Below, in pieces: positions 1 to 11,789 of a DNA stretch of 64,000 nucleotides. The position numbers and the translations under genes were made by a program. The first letter of the stretch is position 1, and the number at the start of each line of letters is the position of its first letter. The DNA is taken from positions 31,365,916-31,429,915 of the forward strand of contig CM057148.1 in the NCBI GenBank assembly GCA_029964075.1, in the 5' to 3' direction. The notes under the pieces were generated by a model, which made no database searches, was not told where the DNA came from, and saw only the letters and a program-made list of their open reading frames with translations. Source of the DNA: Patiria pectinifera. Taxonomy: Eukaryota > Echinodermata > Asteroidea > Valvatida > Asterinidae.

Positions 1-497
1 AACACTGCAATTTGTGCTACTCAGTACAAGTGTATTTATACTACTCATGACCATTACATGTACATTTATAATGATGCAAACATGCAAACAAATTAACGCC
101 AACTCTTCAACAATGGTTAAAGGGAACGTACATCATTGGCTTTTGCTGTAATTTACAGAAATGAACTATTTGAGGGGCAAGTATAATAGATCAAATATTG
201 TTACACTGACAAGTTTGAAGTTTTGTGTTCGAAAATGCTGGAAAAACCAAGAAAAACAAAAATGTTCAAGTAGTCTGGTTCCCTGACTCCACTTAAGATA
301 AAATGCATCAATTTATAGATGCCAGAAAATTGTAAGGTAAGGAAACCAATCTAGCTGGTCTGCACCCGTTCATGAACATGGAACCGATAGCAAACAAAAT
401 TTGGACTGAAAAAAGGGTAAATTTGGAGCAGTAGTTGAAAAATAGTTAGGCTTTTCCAACGGTGGTCAGCCGACTACCGTTGGAAATTTATACAAAA

Positions 498-652
498 TAG
501 ACCGCTTGCAGACGCGTTCGATAATCGACGCGCGAAGGCGCGCGACGCCATGTTGTGGGACAGGCGTATATCTATCCACGCACATTTTGTCCCAGAACAT
601 GGCGTCGCTCACCTTAGCGCGTCAATTATCGATCGCGTCTGCAAGCGGTCTA
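498..652. repeat. Palindromic MITE with TA target duplication
   Basis: Two arms of about 65 bp (498-562 and 588-652) are inverted copies of each other with only a few mismatches, separated by about 25 bp. The termini read GACCGCTTGCAGACGCG inward from each side, and each end is flanked by TA. This is the pattern of a small non-autonomous Tc1/mariner-like element. No ORF is present. The superfamily rests only on the TA duplication. Confidence 0.7.
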
Positions 653-2889
653 TACCGCTTTTCTTGGAAATGACTTCACATCAGGTGCCATAATTTTACA
701 GGATGCTTCGGACTTTCATTTACCAACATCCTAGCTATTTCGTAAAAATTTGGTAGTTTTGTTTTCCAATGTTTGCTAATGCCCTTTAAGTTCAATCAAA
801 CAGTTTTTTGGGATTTTGTGCACCCCTTTTCAAATAAAGCTCCGCCCCACAATAGGCAAATTATAAAGGGGATTCATCCCATAAAAATATGTTAAACCCT
901 TTTTAGGTTCAACCAGGCCTGCCAATTTTCATGGTTTTGTCACGAAAATGCACGATATTTGTCACAATTGGATCTTTTTGATTTTATGGAGGAGAAGTGT
1001 CCGGAGAAAAAATCTGTCGACATATCACCACGGATGTGCAAGTGCCCTTTTCAAAAAATTTTACCCCCCCCCCCCCCCGATAAAAATGACCATGCTATTC
1101 CACTGAGAATGATTATGTCATATCCAAGTTTATTTCAAGGCATTGAAAAAAAAGGAAAATGACACGACAAATTGTGACATTCTGAATAAACAGGTATGTC
1201 ATAGAAAAGGGCATGGTTATGATTTATTGAGTGAAAATTGGGGGTAAAATGACAATGACCATGATGACAGCCCGGAGACTACACGAAACCCCAAAATGAA
1301 GATTGCAATCACCGCGCGCTGAATCGCAAGGCACCAACCGGCAGTAAACCTCGCAGGAAAATCATGATTTCTATCCCAAGAAACTGTCCAAAATTCAAAA
1401 ACAGCTGTCATTAGACATGTTAGAATTGACAGAAGTCTGCTTTTGATTGAAAAGGTAATTTTTGAGCAATATAAATATCTTTGACTTTAATTTGATCAAA
1501 ACAAAACTAAAGCCCTACACTACACAATCGCCAAAGCAACAAAAGCAGGGTCAGGTTGCAACATTCTTTCCGAAACAGACTTTCATTTCAAGTTTCATCT
1601 GTTCATTCATCATGTTCATGCTCGACACCGAAATTGTTCTAAAAACTGCAGTGCCATCCAATGTTCAACTCGAATATCACCCCAACACGGACAGAAGTAG
1701 TCTAGTAAAAAGTAGTATCAGGACCCAATTGATGGGGCTACATTTTGACGTGAACAAAATCCGATCGGCCGCTACTCGTGTGGTCGGACAGGACAAGCAT
1801 GTCCGATGGTGACATGTCGAAATAGGCCTAGGCCTACATGAAATTCACATAGGCGCGGCGACATCGTGGTCATGCTCCATTATTTAAAAGAGAAAATAAT
1901 AACATCTTGGCATGCTATTAAAATACCATTCTGAAGGATAATGGTGTGTGTTCACTTTAAAATTACCAAACTAGTACAAATACGAAAACAATTTCGTGGT
2001 TATTATGATAAATCACAATTTTAATGGATTTACTTTTACCTGTTGTGCAAAACTCACGTTCCGATCTGGTTTGCCAATATGGCGCTGTACTTACGTAAAT
2101 TGCAACGTGATTGGTTTAAGAGAGCGTCAAGGGTGACATTCAGCCAATGAAAGGAGACGAAACAAAATGGCTAAGGAGAAGGAAATTTCCCGCGATTTTT
2201 CGTGTATCGTGAGTTTGTGGCGCGCCGCGGCTGCCTTTCTGCACAATTCACACGCATGCATGCGCATCATTTATGGATTATAATAAAATAATTTATAGAT
2301 TACATGTGTACTTGCTGTTTATTTTGGGTTTGTTTGTTTATTTGCTTACATACTATTTTTGCGCACTCTTTTCATGTAATAGTTCTATAGTATCCTGGTT
2401 TATGTTGCGTCACAAATTCGAAAACTTAAACGGAATATAGGGCCGGGGGCCGGGGACGAGTTGATTGATCGAACTACAGAATCGTTATCTTTGATTTCAA
2501 AACAAGTTTACAAACAAAAAACAAAACAAATTAGCACCTAAATTTGTTGGGGGAGGGGGTGTATAGTGCCTTCAAAATGGATCCTTCAAGTTTGCTTTTT
2601 TTAAATAAAAATTCAGAAACATTTGTCTCCAAACTAACTATTGAAAACAAGCCCCCCCCCCCCCCAATACCCGAAAATTCCCCATGCGCCTTTTGGCAGT
2701 ATCTAGAGGGCGCCCTCTAGCTTCCTGAAAGCAACAGCCAAAATTGTCGGGAACAAACTATTTTTCCATTATCCACAAATCTCAAGCTATCGAACGAAAC
2801 TTATCCGTTCTTACCTCAAAAATTTTGATAATTACGACCCATTTTGGCATAAGGGCCAATGACGGAGAGATCTGATCTGGCAATACTAG
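653..2889. other. Intergenic, no gene recognised
   Basis: AT-rich sequence with C homopolymers (about 1064-1078 and 2651-2665) and no convincing coding exon. The open frame at 1462-1812 (+) lacks a usual start and has no recognisable motif. The stretch 2095-2215 is GC-richer and is listed separately as a possible promoter. Confidence 0.5.
2095..2215 (+). promoter_or_regulatory. Possible promoter with short first coding exon
   Basis: An inverted CCAAT box (ATTGG, 2110-2114) and a direct CCAAT (2144-2148) lie just upstream of an ATG in good context at 2167. Fourteen codons later the sequence runs into a strong donor (GTGAGT from 2209). This resembles a housekeeping promoter with a first coding exon, but no downstream exon can be tied to it, so it may be coincidental. 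Confidence 0.2.
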
Positions 2890-3393
2890 CGATCTAGAGA
2901 TACCTCACGACAGTGAAGAGAAAGATCTAGGAGTCTATATAACAGAGGACTGTAAGACCACCAAGCAGTGTGCAACAGCAGCAAGTAAGGAAATGGCTAA
3001 TTTAAGAATAATCAAGAGGACATTCACACACTACGACAAAAAATGCTTCACCACCTATCTACAAGACAGGTTCGTCCACACCTTGAATATTGTATCCAAG
3101 CAGGGAGCCCAAGTCTCAAGAAAGATGTGACGGTGTTAGAAAAGGTACAGCGCAGGGCAACCAAGATCATTCCAAGCTTGAAAAACAAAACTTATACAGA
3201 GAGATTGTTGGAGTTGGACCTGTACAGTTTGGAAGCAGGAAGACAACGAGGTGACCTGATCGAGGTTTATAAGATCCTAAACGGCTTGGAAGGCATTGAG
3301 AAGAGCAAGCTCTTCCAGAGACACGACAACCCATTCCAAGTCAGAGGTCACAACCTAAAGCTCTACAAACCATGATTAAAGAAAGGGTTGAAC

Positions 3394-3904
3394 CAAACTC
3401 GTCCCCAGGGTGTCGAGCAGTACGCGCCCACCACTACCTGCTCTCTCACCCTGGTATTGGATCATTTGCATGTGCAAGATTTTTGAACACGTATGCAAAT
3501 GAGGAACAGTCTGGTGCCTGGATATGCGTTACACATCAGCGTTTGTTTTTGTATGCGGTGTCTGGGTAAAACAGAGTCAATTCGTAGCAGCGCGAGCACG
3601 GCGTGAGTTACAAAAACATGATTTTTGAAATCAAACTGTTACGTTCTTATCGAGACAACATGCAGTATCATATTCCATACTAATGTGAGCAAATTGGAAA
3701 GGTAATTAGTATTTTTGAGAAGGCGTGGACGAATGATCGCGAAAACACGTACTGCACGTTGTGAATAATAGCACCAAGTACAGGATAAAAATCCATTACT
3801 AGCCAATTGCGCTATCCCATCAGGATACAGGAAGAAAGTTTCCTATCCAGGGTTTACTATTGGAAACGCGGTTGGAAATAAAGTAAGCATTGGGGACGAG
3901 GTTG
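3394..3904. mobile_element. MITE with 9-bp target duplication (family A, copy 1)
   Basis: This 511-bp element is flanked by the perfect 9-bp repeat GGGTTGAAC (3385-3393 and 3905-3913). Its ends are inverted repeats of the form CAACCTCGTCCCCA; the left end carries one mismatch. It has no coding capacity. It interrupts the CR1 ORF2 remnant, whose reading resumes after the right end. A second copy lies at 50571-51084. A 9-bp duplication suggests a Mutator-like or Merlin-like transposase supplied in trans, but the superfamily is not settled. Confidence 0.85.
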
Positions 3905-4082
3905 GGGTTGAACTGCAGAAAAAAACTTCTTTTCCATCCGAGTTATTTCTGAATGGAACAACCTCCCATCACATGTGGTGAATGCAACCTCAACAAACCT
4001 GTTTAAGAACCATCTCGATGCCTAGTGGAAAGAAATTGGATATGGGGTCACAAAGGCTGAGCCTATTCTATTCCCATCAACC

Positions 4083-4106
4083 TAAGTAAGTAAGTAAGTA
4101 AGTAAG
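4083..4106 (+). repeat. (TAAG)6 microsatellite, LINE tail
   Basis: Six perfect TAAG units directly follow the end of the CR1 ORF2 remnant and form its 3' terminus. Confidence 0.85.
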
Positions 4107-5577
4107 CAAAATTTAAGACTTGCCATTTTGTGCACAGGGTCGATGATACTATGCTATGAGACCATACAGGGATTTGTTCCCGAGTTTTGATCAAACCCCT
4201 ATCCAGCTCTCAGTCTAATCTGATAGCATGGATCATCAATTTCACAAATTTTCATGAGTGCGTGGAAGAATTAACTTGCTCGTTTGATGCGCTTTGTCTG
4301 AATTATAATTAAGGGAAAATCATTTATCCAGGAAACCCTGTATTCTTCTAAGAAGAGTGGGAAACAATAATGACATGATCTAGTGTGGAAATGCAGATTA
4401 AAATATGTGGAAAATTCGTCCGCATCATCACAGAAACTGCTCTCACATTTGCAGCTAGCCTTTTTGCCATTTTGCATTAGGCTGGTTTACACGCAAACAT
4501 TACCATTGTGATTTTGAGTTCTAGGGGTGTAAACCTCCTCATCCATTCAAGATTCGGCTAGCACTTAAAATCACATTGACATGTTGTAATATTGCCTTAA
4601 TTGAGATTCAAATTGCATTATAAACAATCTATAGTCATATAAAGGTGTTACGAAATAGCGTAAATTTAAGTTAAAACAAGCTAGGTTGCGTCACGACGAA
4701 ATCTGATTCCCAGTGAACCTCAGCACATGACAAGGCAACCTGTCCTATTTTTCTGTTAAATAACCATTTTTGCAGAATTCTGCCAGAAATCTGCCAAAAA
4801 ATCCATTCTGTCAATTTTTCTGTAAAACTCATTTTTTAACAAAAATCTGTCAAAGTTAGCCGAAAATCGGCTAAAACGGTCACTCTGGACGAGTCTCCTG
4901 TATAACGTCCAGGCGCGGTTCTGGCACGGTTCAAAAGCCTATAGTTGGGGCTAGCAGGGGTGGATCCAGAAATTTAATTCGTTGACGTCCTTGTTGCATT
5001 TCTTGGTTGTGAAATATAGTTTTGGGAAGGAAAACAAGTGCCAAAAGGACACACATGTAACGAAAATAGCCCCTCATCATTACCTTCCTCCCTGCCGTCT
5101 ACTTAGTTTAGCCCTGTCCTCACCCATCACACCCCTTAGCTGTGTGTGGATCAGGCCAGCCAGGCATGCAGTTACATAATTGCTATTGTTAGCCCCATGT
5201 GCCTGGAATTTGAAATTAGCCACGTGCACTTCAGTGCAGTCTGCTAGGTGCTGTGCAGACTGAAAACAAGTGCGCTTGGGTACAGGTTGTCTGTGGAGGG
5301 CTGTGTAAACCAGTGCAGGGTTTGCCTGGGCGTGGCTAGGCAACAGGGAAAGCGTTGCACCGCGTAAGTTGTATGTAGTGCAGGGCAACTTAGTTAAATT
5401 CCCCCTTGGTTGGGAGTAGAGTTATGGTGTTTTTACCGGATTTATCATTTCATTTATCATCTCAGCAAAGGTCGGTTATTGCAAGAATGATGATAAGAGT
5501 GGGTCTGAGAAACAATGTTTAGGAAATACTTAAAACATTTCTAGACTCTCCATAGACTTTGTACACAACCACTGTAG
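4107..5577. other. Intergenic, no gene recognised
   Basis: No convincing exon. The open frame on the minus strand at 5080-5388 has no domain signature. The text near 4955-4970 resembles a hAT terminus (CAGGGGTGGATCC), but a matching right end was not found. Confidence 0.4.
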
Positions 5578-6043
5578 TAGCCCCTTAAATGTGGCAAATT
5601 TACTGGACTACCTCCGTAAACATAGGTCACACGTCCACATGTACAAAAACGTGTCGAACTTTGTCAAATTTAGATTTTCACATTTAGGCTTAGTTTGTGG
5701 TTTTTGCTTTAGAAGCATACTCACCCCCTTTATATGCTAATCAGAAAGTGCTGCCTTTTTCAGATGTCTATTTTTCGTGAAATTTCCAGATTCATTTGCA
5801 CACGTTTGCGTATCAAAATTTCAACATAAAATTTCACAAAAATTAGACATCTTAAAAAAGGCAGCACCTTCTGATTAGTATATAAAGAGGGTGAGCCATG
5901 CTTCTAAAGCAAAAAACTACAAACTAAGCTTAAATGTGAAAATCAAATTTTGACAAAGTTCGACACGTTTTTGTACACGTGGCCGTGTGGCCTATGTTTA
6001 CGGATCGAGGTAGTCCAGTATATTAGCCATATTTATGGGGCTA
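5578..6043. repeat. Long palindromic MITE (family B, copy 1)
   Basis: The left half is the inverted complement of the right half over about 220 bp per arm. The ends read TAGCCCC and GGGGCTA, and TA flanks both sides. Two diverged relatives follow within 1.5 kb (6250-6677 and 7059-7470). No coding capacity. The structure fits a non-autonomous foldback of the TA-target type. Confidence 0.75.
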
Positions 6044-6249
6044 TACTAGCGTCAGGTTGCAAAATTCTTTCCCTTTCCTTGTATTTTGTACAACAAATTC
6101 CTGTATAAATTACTTAATTAGTTTATTTGAACTGCTGTCCTAACTCGCCCCGTATAAGTAGTGATGAAAAGTTGCAACAAGAAGATAGTGGATATTTTGC
6201 CGTAACCGGGAGTATATACCTCCTTACTCTATTTTACCATCAGCGTACC

Positions 6250-6677
6250 TTCCTAGAAAGGCCACACTTGGAACATGTACGCAAATATGTATATAGAACT
6301 TTGGCAAGTTTATGTTTCACATTTGTTTGTAGTTTATTTACGCTTTAAAAGCACACACACCCTCTTTAACTGAGCGATGCAAATTATTCCCCTCCCCCCT
6401 TTGTAGACGTCTAAATTTCGTGTAATTTCTAGGTTCCTTTTGCTCACATTAGCGTATCTAAATTCCAACATGAAATTATAAGAAAAATAGACGCCTGAAG
6501 AAGGAGGAAATAATTATATCGCTTTCAAGAGGGAACGTGTGTTTCTAAAGCATAAATAAACTACAAAGTCTAAATGTGAAAATAAAAAGTTGACAAAGTT
6601 CTACATGTTCGGATTCATATCCAAGTGTGGCCTTTATTTACGGAGGTAGTCCAGTAAATTGGTCGTATTTATGGGGC
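6250..6677. repeat. Palindromic MITE (family B, copy 2, left end lost)
   Basis: The right end matches copy 1 (GGAGGTAGTCCAGTAAATT then ATTTATGGGGCC), and the centre carries the same inverted halves, with TAGACGTCT-like segments. The left terminus is diverged or truncated, so the start is approximate. Confidence 0.55.
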
Positions 6678-6734
6678 CAGGTATATTGTTGGTATTAAGT
6701 CAACTAGGTTGCTGTGCATGACGGTACATTAATA

Positions 6735-6905
6735 GAAACGGCTGTCATCGAGCTTGTATAGTCTGGTGATCGAATTATCCCTGGTACGAATCCACAAGTG
6801 GTCATTTTTCATCTACCATTTACTTCTCCAAATTTATAGTTGAGTTTTAATTTAACGGAAAAGAAGAGTCCAAGAACCTTAGTGTCTTGCAGTGATTCCA
6901 ACGAA
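6735..6905 (+). mobile_element. tRNA-derived SINE (family S, copy 1)
   Basis: A degenerate pol III B box (GGTACGAATCC) near 6783 is followed by the same body found at 13380-13480, including TCTAAATTTAT-like and AGTGTCTTGCA-like segments. The A box is weakly preserved. It is recognised by comparison with the better copy at 13300. Confidence 0.5.
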
Positions 6906-7058
6906 ACTATACTGACGTGGGTTCTCAGAGCGCACTGACGGCAAACTAGCGTTAGGAAGTATCAAGTCGGTGACAGCAAAAAAACCACTGGCTTATAAGT
7001 AGGCGGATCCAATTTTTCTTAAAAGTTTGCTTGGAGCCTATCTCCCCCCCCCCCTCCC

Positions 7059-7470
7059 TAGCCCCATAAATGTGGCCAATTTACTGGACTGAAATTTACT
7101 AAGCGAAATAAAGGCCACATTTATTTTCACATTTTTTTTCTTTAGAAGCATACTCACCCCATTTATAGGATAGTAAAAAAGTGCTGCCTTTTTTAGATGT
7201 CATTTTTGCGTGTAATTTCATTTTGCAATTTTGATACGCAATATTTATTTTGTGCAAACGAATCTGGAAACTACACGAATAATAGACGTCTGACAAATGC
7301 AGCAATTTTTTCTCCTATAAATAGTGTCCGGCAGTATGCTTTAAAGCAAAAAAAAAACTATACAAACAGAGCATCAATGTAAAAATCGAAAATTTACAAA
7401 GTTCTAAATGTTCGAGACATGTTCCAAGTGTTGCCTTTATTTACGGTAACTAGGCCACATTTATGGGGCT
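7059..7470. repeat. Palindromic MITE (family B, copy 3)
   Basis: The left end is TAGCCCCATAAATGTGGCC and the right end is its inverted complement (GGCCACATTTATGGGGC). Internal halves are inverted copies carrying TTTAGAAGCATACTCACCCC and its decayed partner. The right flank is TC rather than TA, so the target duplication is not intact. Confidence 0.65.
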
Positions 7471-7865
7471 CCTCCTCCCCTGTTTGATTTCTTTTGCCTC
7501 GCGAGGCGAAAATATCGCCGAGAATTTTTTTGGCTCCGCATTTAGCTTGTAGCTCCCATCCGCGGGGCCGGAGGATTGAGCTGCGAGCTGAGCTAAACAG
7601 ATTAACTATAGTCAATGAAAGCACATTGTTCTTCTTTGTCGGTCTGGTGATTTTAAAATAAAATGGGGACAAACGCCAGCAGGCTATAGAAGATTTGGAC
7701 ACATAATCACGAGCGCACTTTGCGTGATTTCATTGGCTGGTTAATCTGTTTAGCTCAGCACGTAGCTCCCCTTTGAAGTGGGTTTAAATAGAAACAATGT
7801 TCTATTCGGAGTTAATTAAATTGTGTTTTTCATCTTCAGGTTCGTTAGTCACTGGCTGATTTCAA

Positions 7866-8204
7866 GTGAAGTTACAAAATAAGGTATTGAGTTAATTGAG
7901 CAAATCTTTAGGATAATTTGAGGCATTAATATGATTCATCTCTGATCAGACAAACCTTCTCTTTAAGAATTTTTCACATTACACGATAGTGCTGGACATA
8001 CGACGATAATATCGCCGCAATGCGATATTTGTCAAAAACAATTCGGAATTGCATACGTTTTGATGAAGTTACGATAATAAGGTATTATTTCTATTGAGTT
8101 CATTGTGTAAATTTGCCATATCATCTTTAGGATAATTTGAGGCATTTACATGTGATTCATCTCTGATCGAACAAACCTTCTCTTTGACAATGTTCACATT
8201 ACAC
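7866..8204 (+). repeat. Diverged direct duplication
   Basis: 7866-7988 and 8061-8204 share long stretches in the same orientation, such as TTTAGGATAATTTGAGGCAT, GATTCATCTCTGATC and AAACCTTCTCTTT, with indels between them. About 70 bp of unrelated sequence separates the units. Local segmental duplication; no coding content. Confidence 0.6.
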
Positions 8205-9148
8205 AAATACACGATGTATCTAGGAACAAACAAAGTGTACACCCGACAATAAAAAGCTGATATAGCATTAATGTTAAAGGTACGACCCGCAATAGAATGA
8301 TCGCACTCGTGATGTTGGTATGAACATCAGAATCAGGTGTGCAAAGGAGATCAGCAACAGGTTAGAACTGTTAGTTGTGTACTCACTTCCTGCTAGCCCC
8401 ATATACGCATATTCTGTGCATACCTTAGAAACATGCCCTACTCTCGAATAATTACAAAATGTGAAGACTTCATTATTGCCAAACCGCGATCTATGCCATT
8501 GCGTTTCCTTTTAGAATCCTGTTCTCTCCTTTTGCTGCCAAAAATCAATTTCGATGGCTGTTACATGTATACAGTATCATGTCCCCAAAACAGTGCCGTC
8601 TGACTAGTTTTAAAAATAACTACAATTTAACCATGATGAACATTTTGTAAATTGTTAATTGTGCAGATACCCTTTATCCAATGCCCAAACTCCTATTGGT
8701 TTAATTTAATGTCCATCATACCTCCCTGCACAATGGTCAATTGATCGCAGCAACATTTTTGGACACTGTGCCCAAGTTCCATGCCTGAATTGATTTCAGT
8801 GCCGTGTTATGTACATGTACTCTGTAAAATGTCGTGAAAAGGGCTGATGTTCTTGGGTATTGGAATCATTTGCCCTTGAGCATTAAACTGATAATAATTA
8901 ACAATTTCCAATATGACTTCATGGTTTATAGTCAGATGGACACTTTTTATGGACATACTGTATACTTAAGCACAAGTTAAGATTACAATAAAGCAATGCG
9001 AAGTCTAGAAACAGCTGTTTAACTGTTTTTGTTCTTTATAGTGTCATAACCGTGCCAAATGTTCGCCTTTTTTCTTTTGTATTGGAAATAAACCCTTCAT
9101 TTTCTCAAGCATCTGTTTCTTATCTTTTCTTTCTTTCAAAGTGAGTGA
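8205..9148 (+). other. 5' flank of the F-box/WD gene
   Basis: No coding exon seen. A pyrimidine-rich run ending in CAAAG just before 9140 could be the acceptor of an intron in the 5' UTR of the downstream gene. Confidence 0.35.
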
Positions 9149-10702
9149 ATGATGGCATCCTCCCTTCAGCGAGTGGAATTTGGTAGTCTTCCTAATGAGA
9201 TGCTGCTTCAAGTTCTGCAATATTTAACACCCAAAGATCTTTGTCATGTTGCATTGTGCAATAAATCTTTGAGAGAAGCAGCCAATCATGATGCTCTGTG
9301 GCGCCCTCTTTGTCAAGCAGAAGGATGGAGGCACTTTGGTAGAGCTGAAGACCTTGACGAAAGCACTGCATTCATTCCTGTGGACAAGCAGAGCGTTGGT
9401 AAAGATGTGAACTTCTCCTTCGATACCATTGTTAGTGGTACTGACTGGCCTGGACTGATGGACACGTGCAAATGGAAGACGGTCTACATGAAAGCACATC
9501 ATCTCGAAAGGAACTGGAGGAATAATCTTTTCCACGTTGTCTCTTTCGAGTTTGGCTCGGAGGGATGTGCTGGTCGGTTCAGTCCAACAATATGGGATTC
9601 TCCCAGTCATTTACAGATATATAACCTACATGGAGAGGGTACCTACCTAGCAGCAGGAGTTTCAAATGGGACAGTCATGGTGTGGGATATGTACAGTGGG
9701 AAACTAAAATACACCATACACGTAGACATCTGTGACAAAAGCGAATGCTTGAAAATCAAAAATGGCACCATAGCTGTAGGTTGTAAAGATGGAATGATTC
9801 GTACATACTCCACACAAACAGGGCAACAACTGCAAGTTATGTCTTGTCATCAACTTGCAGTATCCCAACTGTTTATTGACGATGACACAATCGTCAGTGT
9901 CGCTCGTCCTGATCCTTGGCTTTTTTATGCCAGCAAGGACACATTTGAGGACAGTGACATCAAAGTTTGGAGTTCATTAAATGGGGACCTTCGGTTTCTT
10001 TTTCGCAGAGAGGATGATTCCAAAGATAAGACGCAAGACGTGGATTATGTGGATAAAACGGTAGCCGCTGTTTATGTTGACCGAACAGTTCGGTTATGGA
10101 ATGCACAGAGCGGTGTATGTATGCATGTCATAGGTCCATCGCATCGGATGGGTGAGTTTGTAGAGGCGTTGACATACTGCCATCTCAGCAACGGAAATCT
10201 CATCGTTGGTGATAGGGACAACAGAGTAGAAATGTATGACGTGAAATCAGGGGAGTGCTGCAAGACATTCAACATTCCTTTAGGCTGTAATGACAAAAAT
10301 GATAACAAAACTTGGTCATGTGAGTTCACTGGTAAGTTTCTCGTTGCTGCATCAGATTGGGGTACTAATCTTAGGGTCTGTAACCTAGAGGGCAAGTACA
10401 TTGGGGAGACCAAGACTGCAGGAGATTATGTACGTATGATGCACTCGAGTTGTGTCCGCGGTAATAAATTGATTGTCTGTGATGAGGATACAGGTGCCGG
10501 CTCATTGTGGATGATTGATAGAGAGAACGGATTTCATGTTGTGAAACCCTTGAGAGGGAGTATGTTTAGACGGTGTGTGCCAGGTGAATTGTTCGACTTT
10601 TGGTTGGGTGACACCAAACTAGCTGTCGCTCATTACTTTGATGAAACTTTGGAAGAGAGCCTAGTCCAGGTACCATACATCGCAGTTCACCATTATTGGT
10701 GA
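9149..10702 (+). CDS. F-box and WD-repeat protein (SCF substrate adaptor)
   Basis: A single open exon of 517 codons. Residues ~11-60 form an F-box, beginning near SLPNEMLLQVLQYL and ending with the ALWRPLC segment; this binds Skp1 and links a target to a cullin-1 ubiquitin ligase. Residues ~160-500 contain WD40-type blades, recognisable from GTVMVWDMYSGK (about residue 172), DGMIRTYSTQTG, SDIKVWSSLNGD and RTVRLWNAQSGVC, forming a propeller that would recognise the substrate. Two ATGs overlap the start (9149 and 9152); the second has the better context (A at -3, G at +4), so the first residue is uncertain. A pyrimidine tract and AAG just upstream suggest a 5' UTR intron. The coding part is intact with no frameshift. 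F-box/WD architecture is clear, but I cannot assign it to a named FBXW orthologue. Confidence 0.9.
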   Translation: MMASSLQRVEFGSLPNEMLLQVLQYLTPKDLCHVALCNKSLREAANHDALWRPLCQAEGWRHFGRAEDLDESTAFIPVDKQSVGKDVNFSFDTIVSGTDWPGLMDTCKWKTVYMKAHHLERNWRNNLFHVVSFEFGSEGCAGRFSPTIWDSPSHLQIYNLHGEGTYLAAGVSNGTVMVWDMYSGKLKYTIHVDICDKSECLKIKNGTIAVGCKDGMIRTYSTQTGQQLQVMSCHQLAVSQLFIDDDTIVSVARPDPWLFYASKDTFEDSDIKVWSSLNGDLRFLFRREDDSKDKTQDVDYVDKTVAAVYVDRTVRLWNAQSGVCMHVIGPSHRMGEFVEALTYCHLSNGNLIVGDRDNRVEMYDVKSGECCKTFNIPLGCNDKNDNKTWSCEFTGKFLVAASDWGTNLRVCNLEGKYIGETKTAGDYVRMMHSSCVRGNKLIVCDEDTGAGSLWMIDRENGFHVVKPLRGSMFRRCVPGELFDFWLGDTKLAVAHYFDETLEESLVQVPYIAVHHYW

Positions 10703-11789
10703 AGGAATGAGGGGTGATTTGGACATTAACATACCCTGCACTGAATCCTCATTGTTACGAGAAAGACTCCGTGCACGCTTATGAACTGTGTAAGCTGGAT
10801 TTGTATAGTAGGTGTAATCTACCAGGTGTTGATATTTGTTTGCAGACTGTGACTTTAATTGCCAAATATGATTGCTCAGTGTTTTGGCTTTACAGCTAAT
10901 TCCATATATTTACGGCTTTATGTGGTGTATCGCAATCCATGCCTACAGCATTAGCCAGAACATTGGCTGATGTTTGGAACCTACATGTACAGTTAGCCAA
11001 TTAAGGATTGGCACATCTCAATTTTGTTTCCACGAATATTTCAATAATACAGTTCCTTTGCCTATACGCATTGATTTTCTACTTACTGTTTCTTTAATTT
11101 TAAAAAAATCCTCTTTTTGGTAAAAGATGAGAAAACCAAGAGTTTCGAGTTAAACACGAACAAATATAAACTGCAAGGATATGGTCAATTATTATAGAAT
11201 ACAACAAAGAGGCATGTTGGCCTAGAAAAATTACCAGGTGTGAAAAACAAAACGGTAGTGGAGAGGAGGTAGGTGTAAAATTTATCCAGAATATATTATT
11301 TGATATTTTAGGGAAATATAACCATTTACTAATACCCCTCAGATGATCAGCTACTGGCATGTTAAACAAAAACAATGACAGTGTACTTGCACCAATCGTG
11401 TAGTGGAATGGGCGTTCATCCAATGCTGAATCCAAGACTCCTTCAGAATTTTGTCTTTTTCCCAAAGCAATTCTAAGTTTTTAAACAAAATGGATCTTAT
11501 GCTACAACGTACAGTAAAACTTTAACACAAGTGATCTTTTTAACTACACAACAAGTGTTGAAGATGAACATTGGAAAAAGTGAATTCAAAAAGCGTGAAT
11601 TCGATTCTTAGTTGGTTGGAATAGTCTGTAATAAGCTTGGTAATCTCGATGTCAATTGGTTACCAAGTAGGAATGATGACATGTCTCTGTCCTCTCAATT
11701 TATGTTTGGGGGAAGAGACAAAGCTGCAACATTGAACAATATCGACCTCAATAGCACCGTGATCGAAAGTATTATATTAAGATACATCA
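10703..11789 (+). other. 3' flank of the F-box/WD gene, no gene seen
   Basis: AT-rich sequence, presumably 3' UTR at its start. Open frames such as 11100-11465 (-) carry no recognisable motif. Confidence 0.35.

Larger units (their letters stand above)
2890..4106 (+). mobile_element. Decayed CR1-like LINE, 3' end of ORF2
   Basis: Translated fragments match the C-terminal region of CR1-type reverse transcriptase ORFs: a segment containing VRPHLEYC, then EKVQRRATKIIP, then RGDLIEVYKILNG (3043-3375), and after the interrupting MITE a segment with SEWNNLP (about 3919-4080). Several frameshifts and stops are visible (near 3043, at 3374 and near 3920), so it is a fossil. The 3' end is a (TAAG)6 tail, in line with the short-repeat tails of this clade. 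The 5' part of the element is absent (5'-truncated). Confidence 0.75.

Noticed and set aside
1462..1812. 116-codon open frame as a gene
   Set aside because: No standard start, no motif, low-complexity coding composition and no splice context.
4955..4985. Additional hAT MITE
   Set aside because: Only a left-end-like motif is present; no paired right end or duplication was found.
5080..5388. 102-codon minus-strand frame as a gene
   Set aside because: No domain, no neighbours and no splice signals; composition follows the local GC-rich text.
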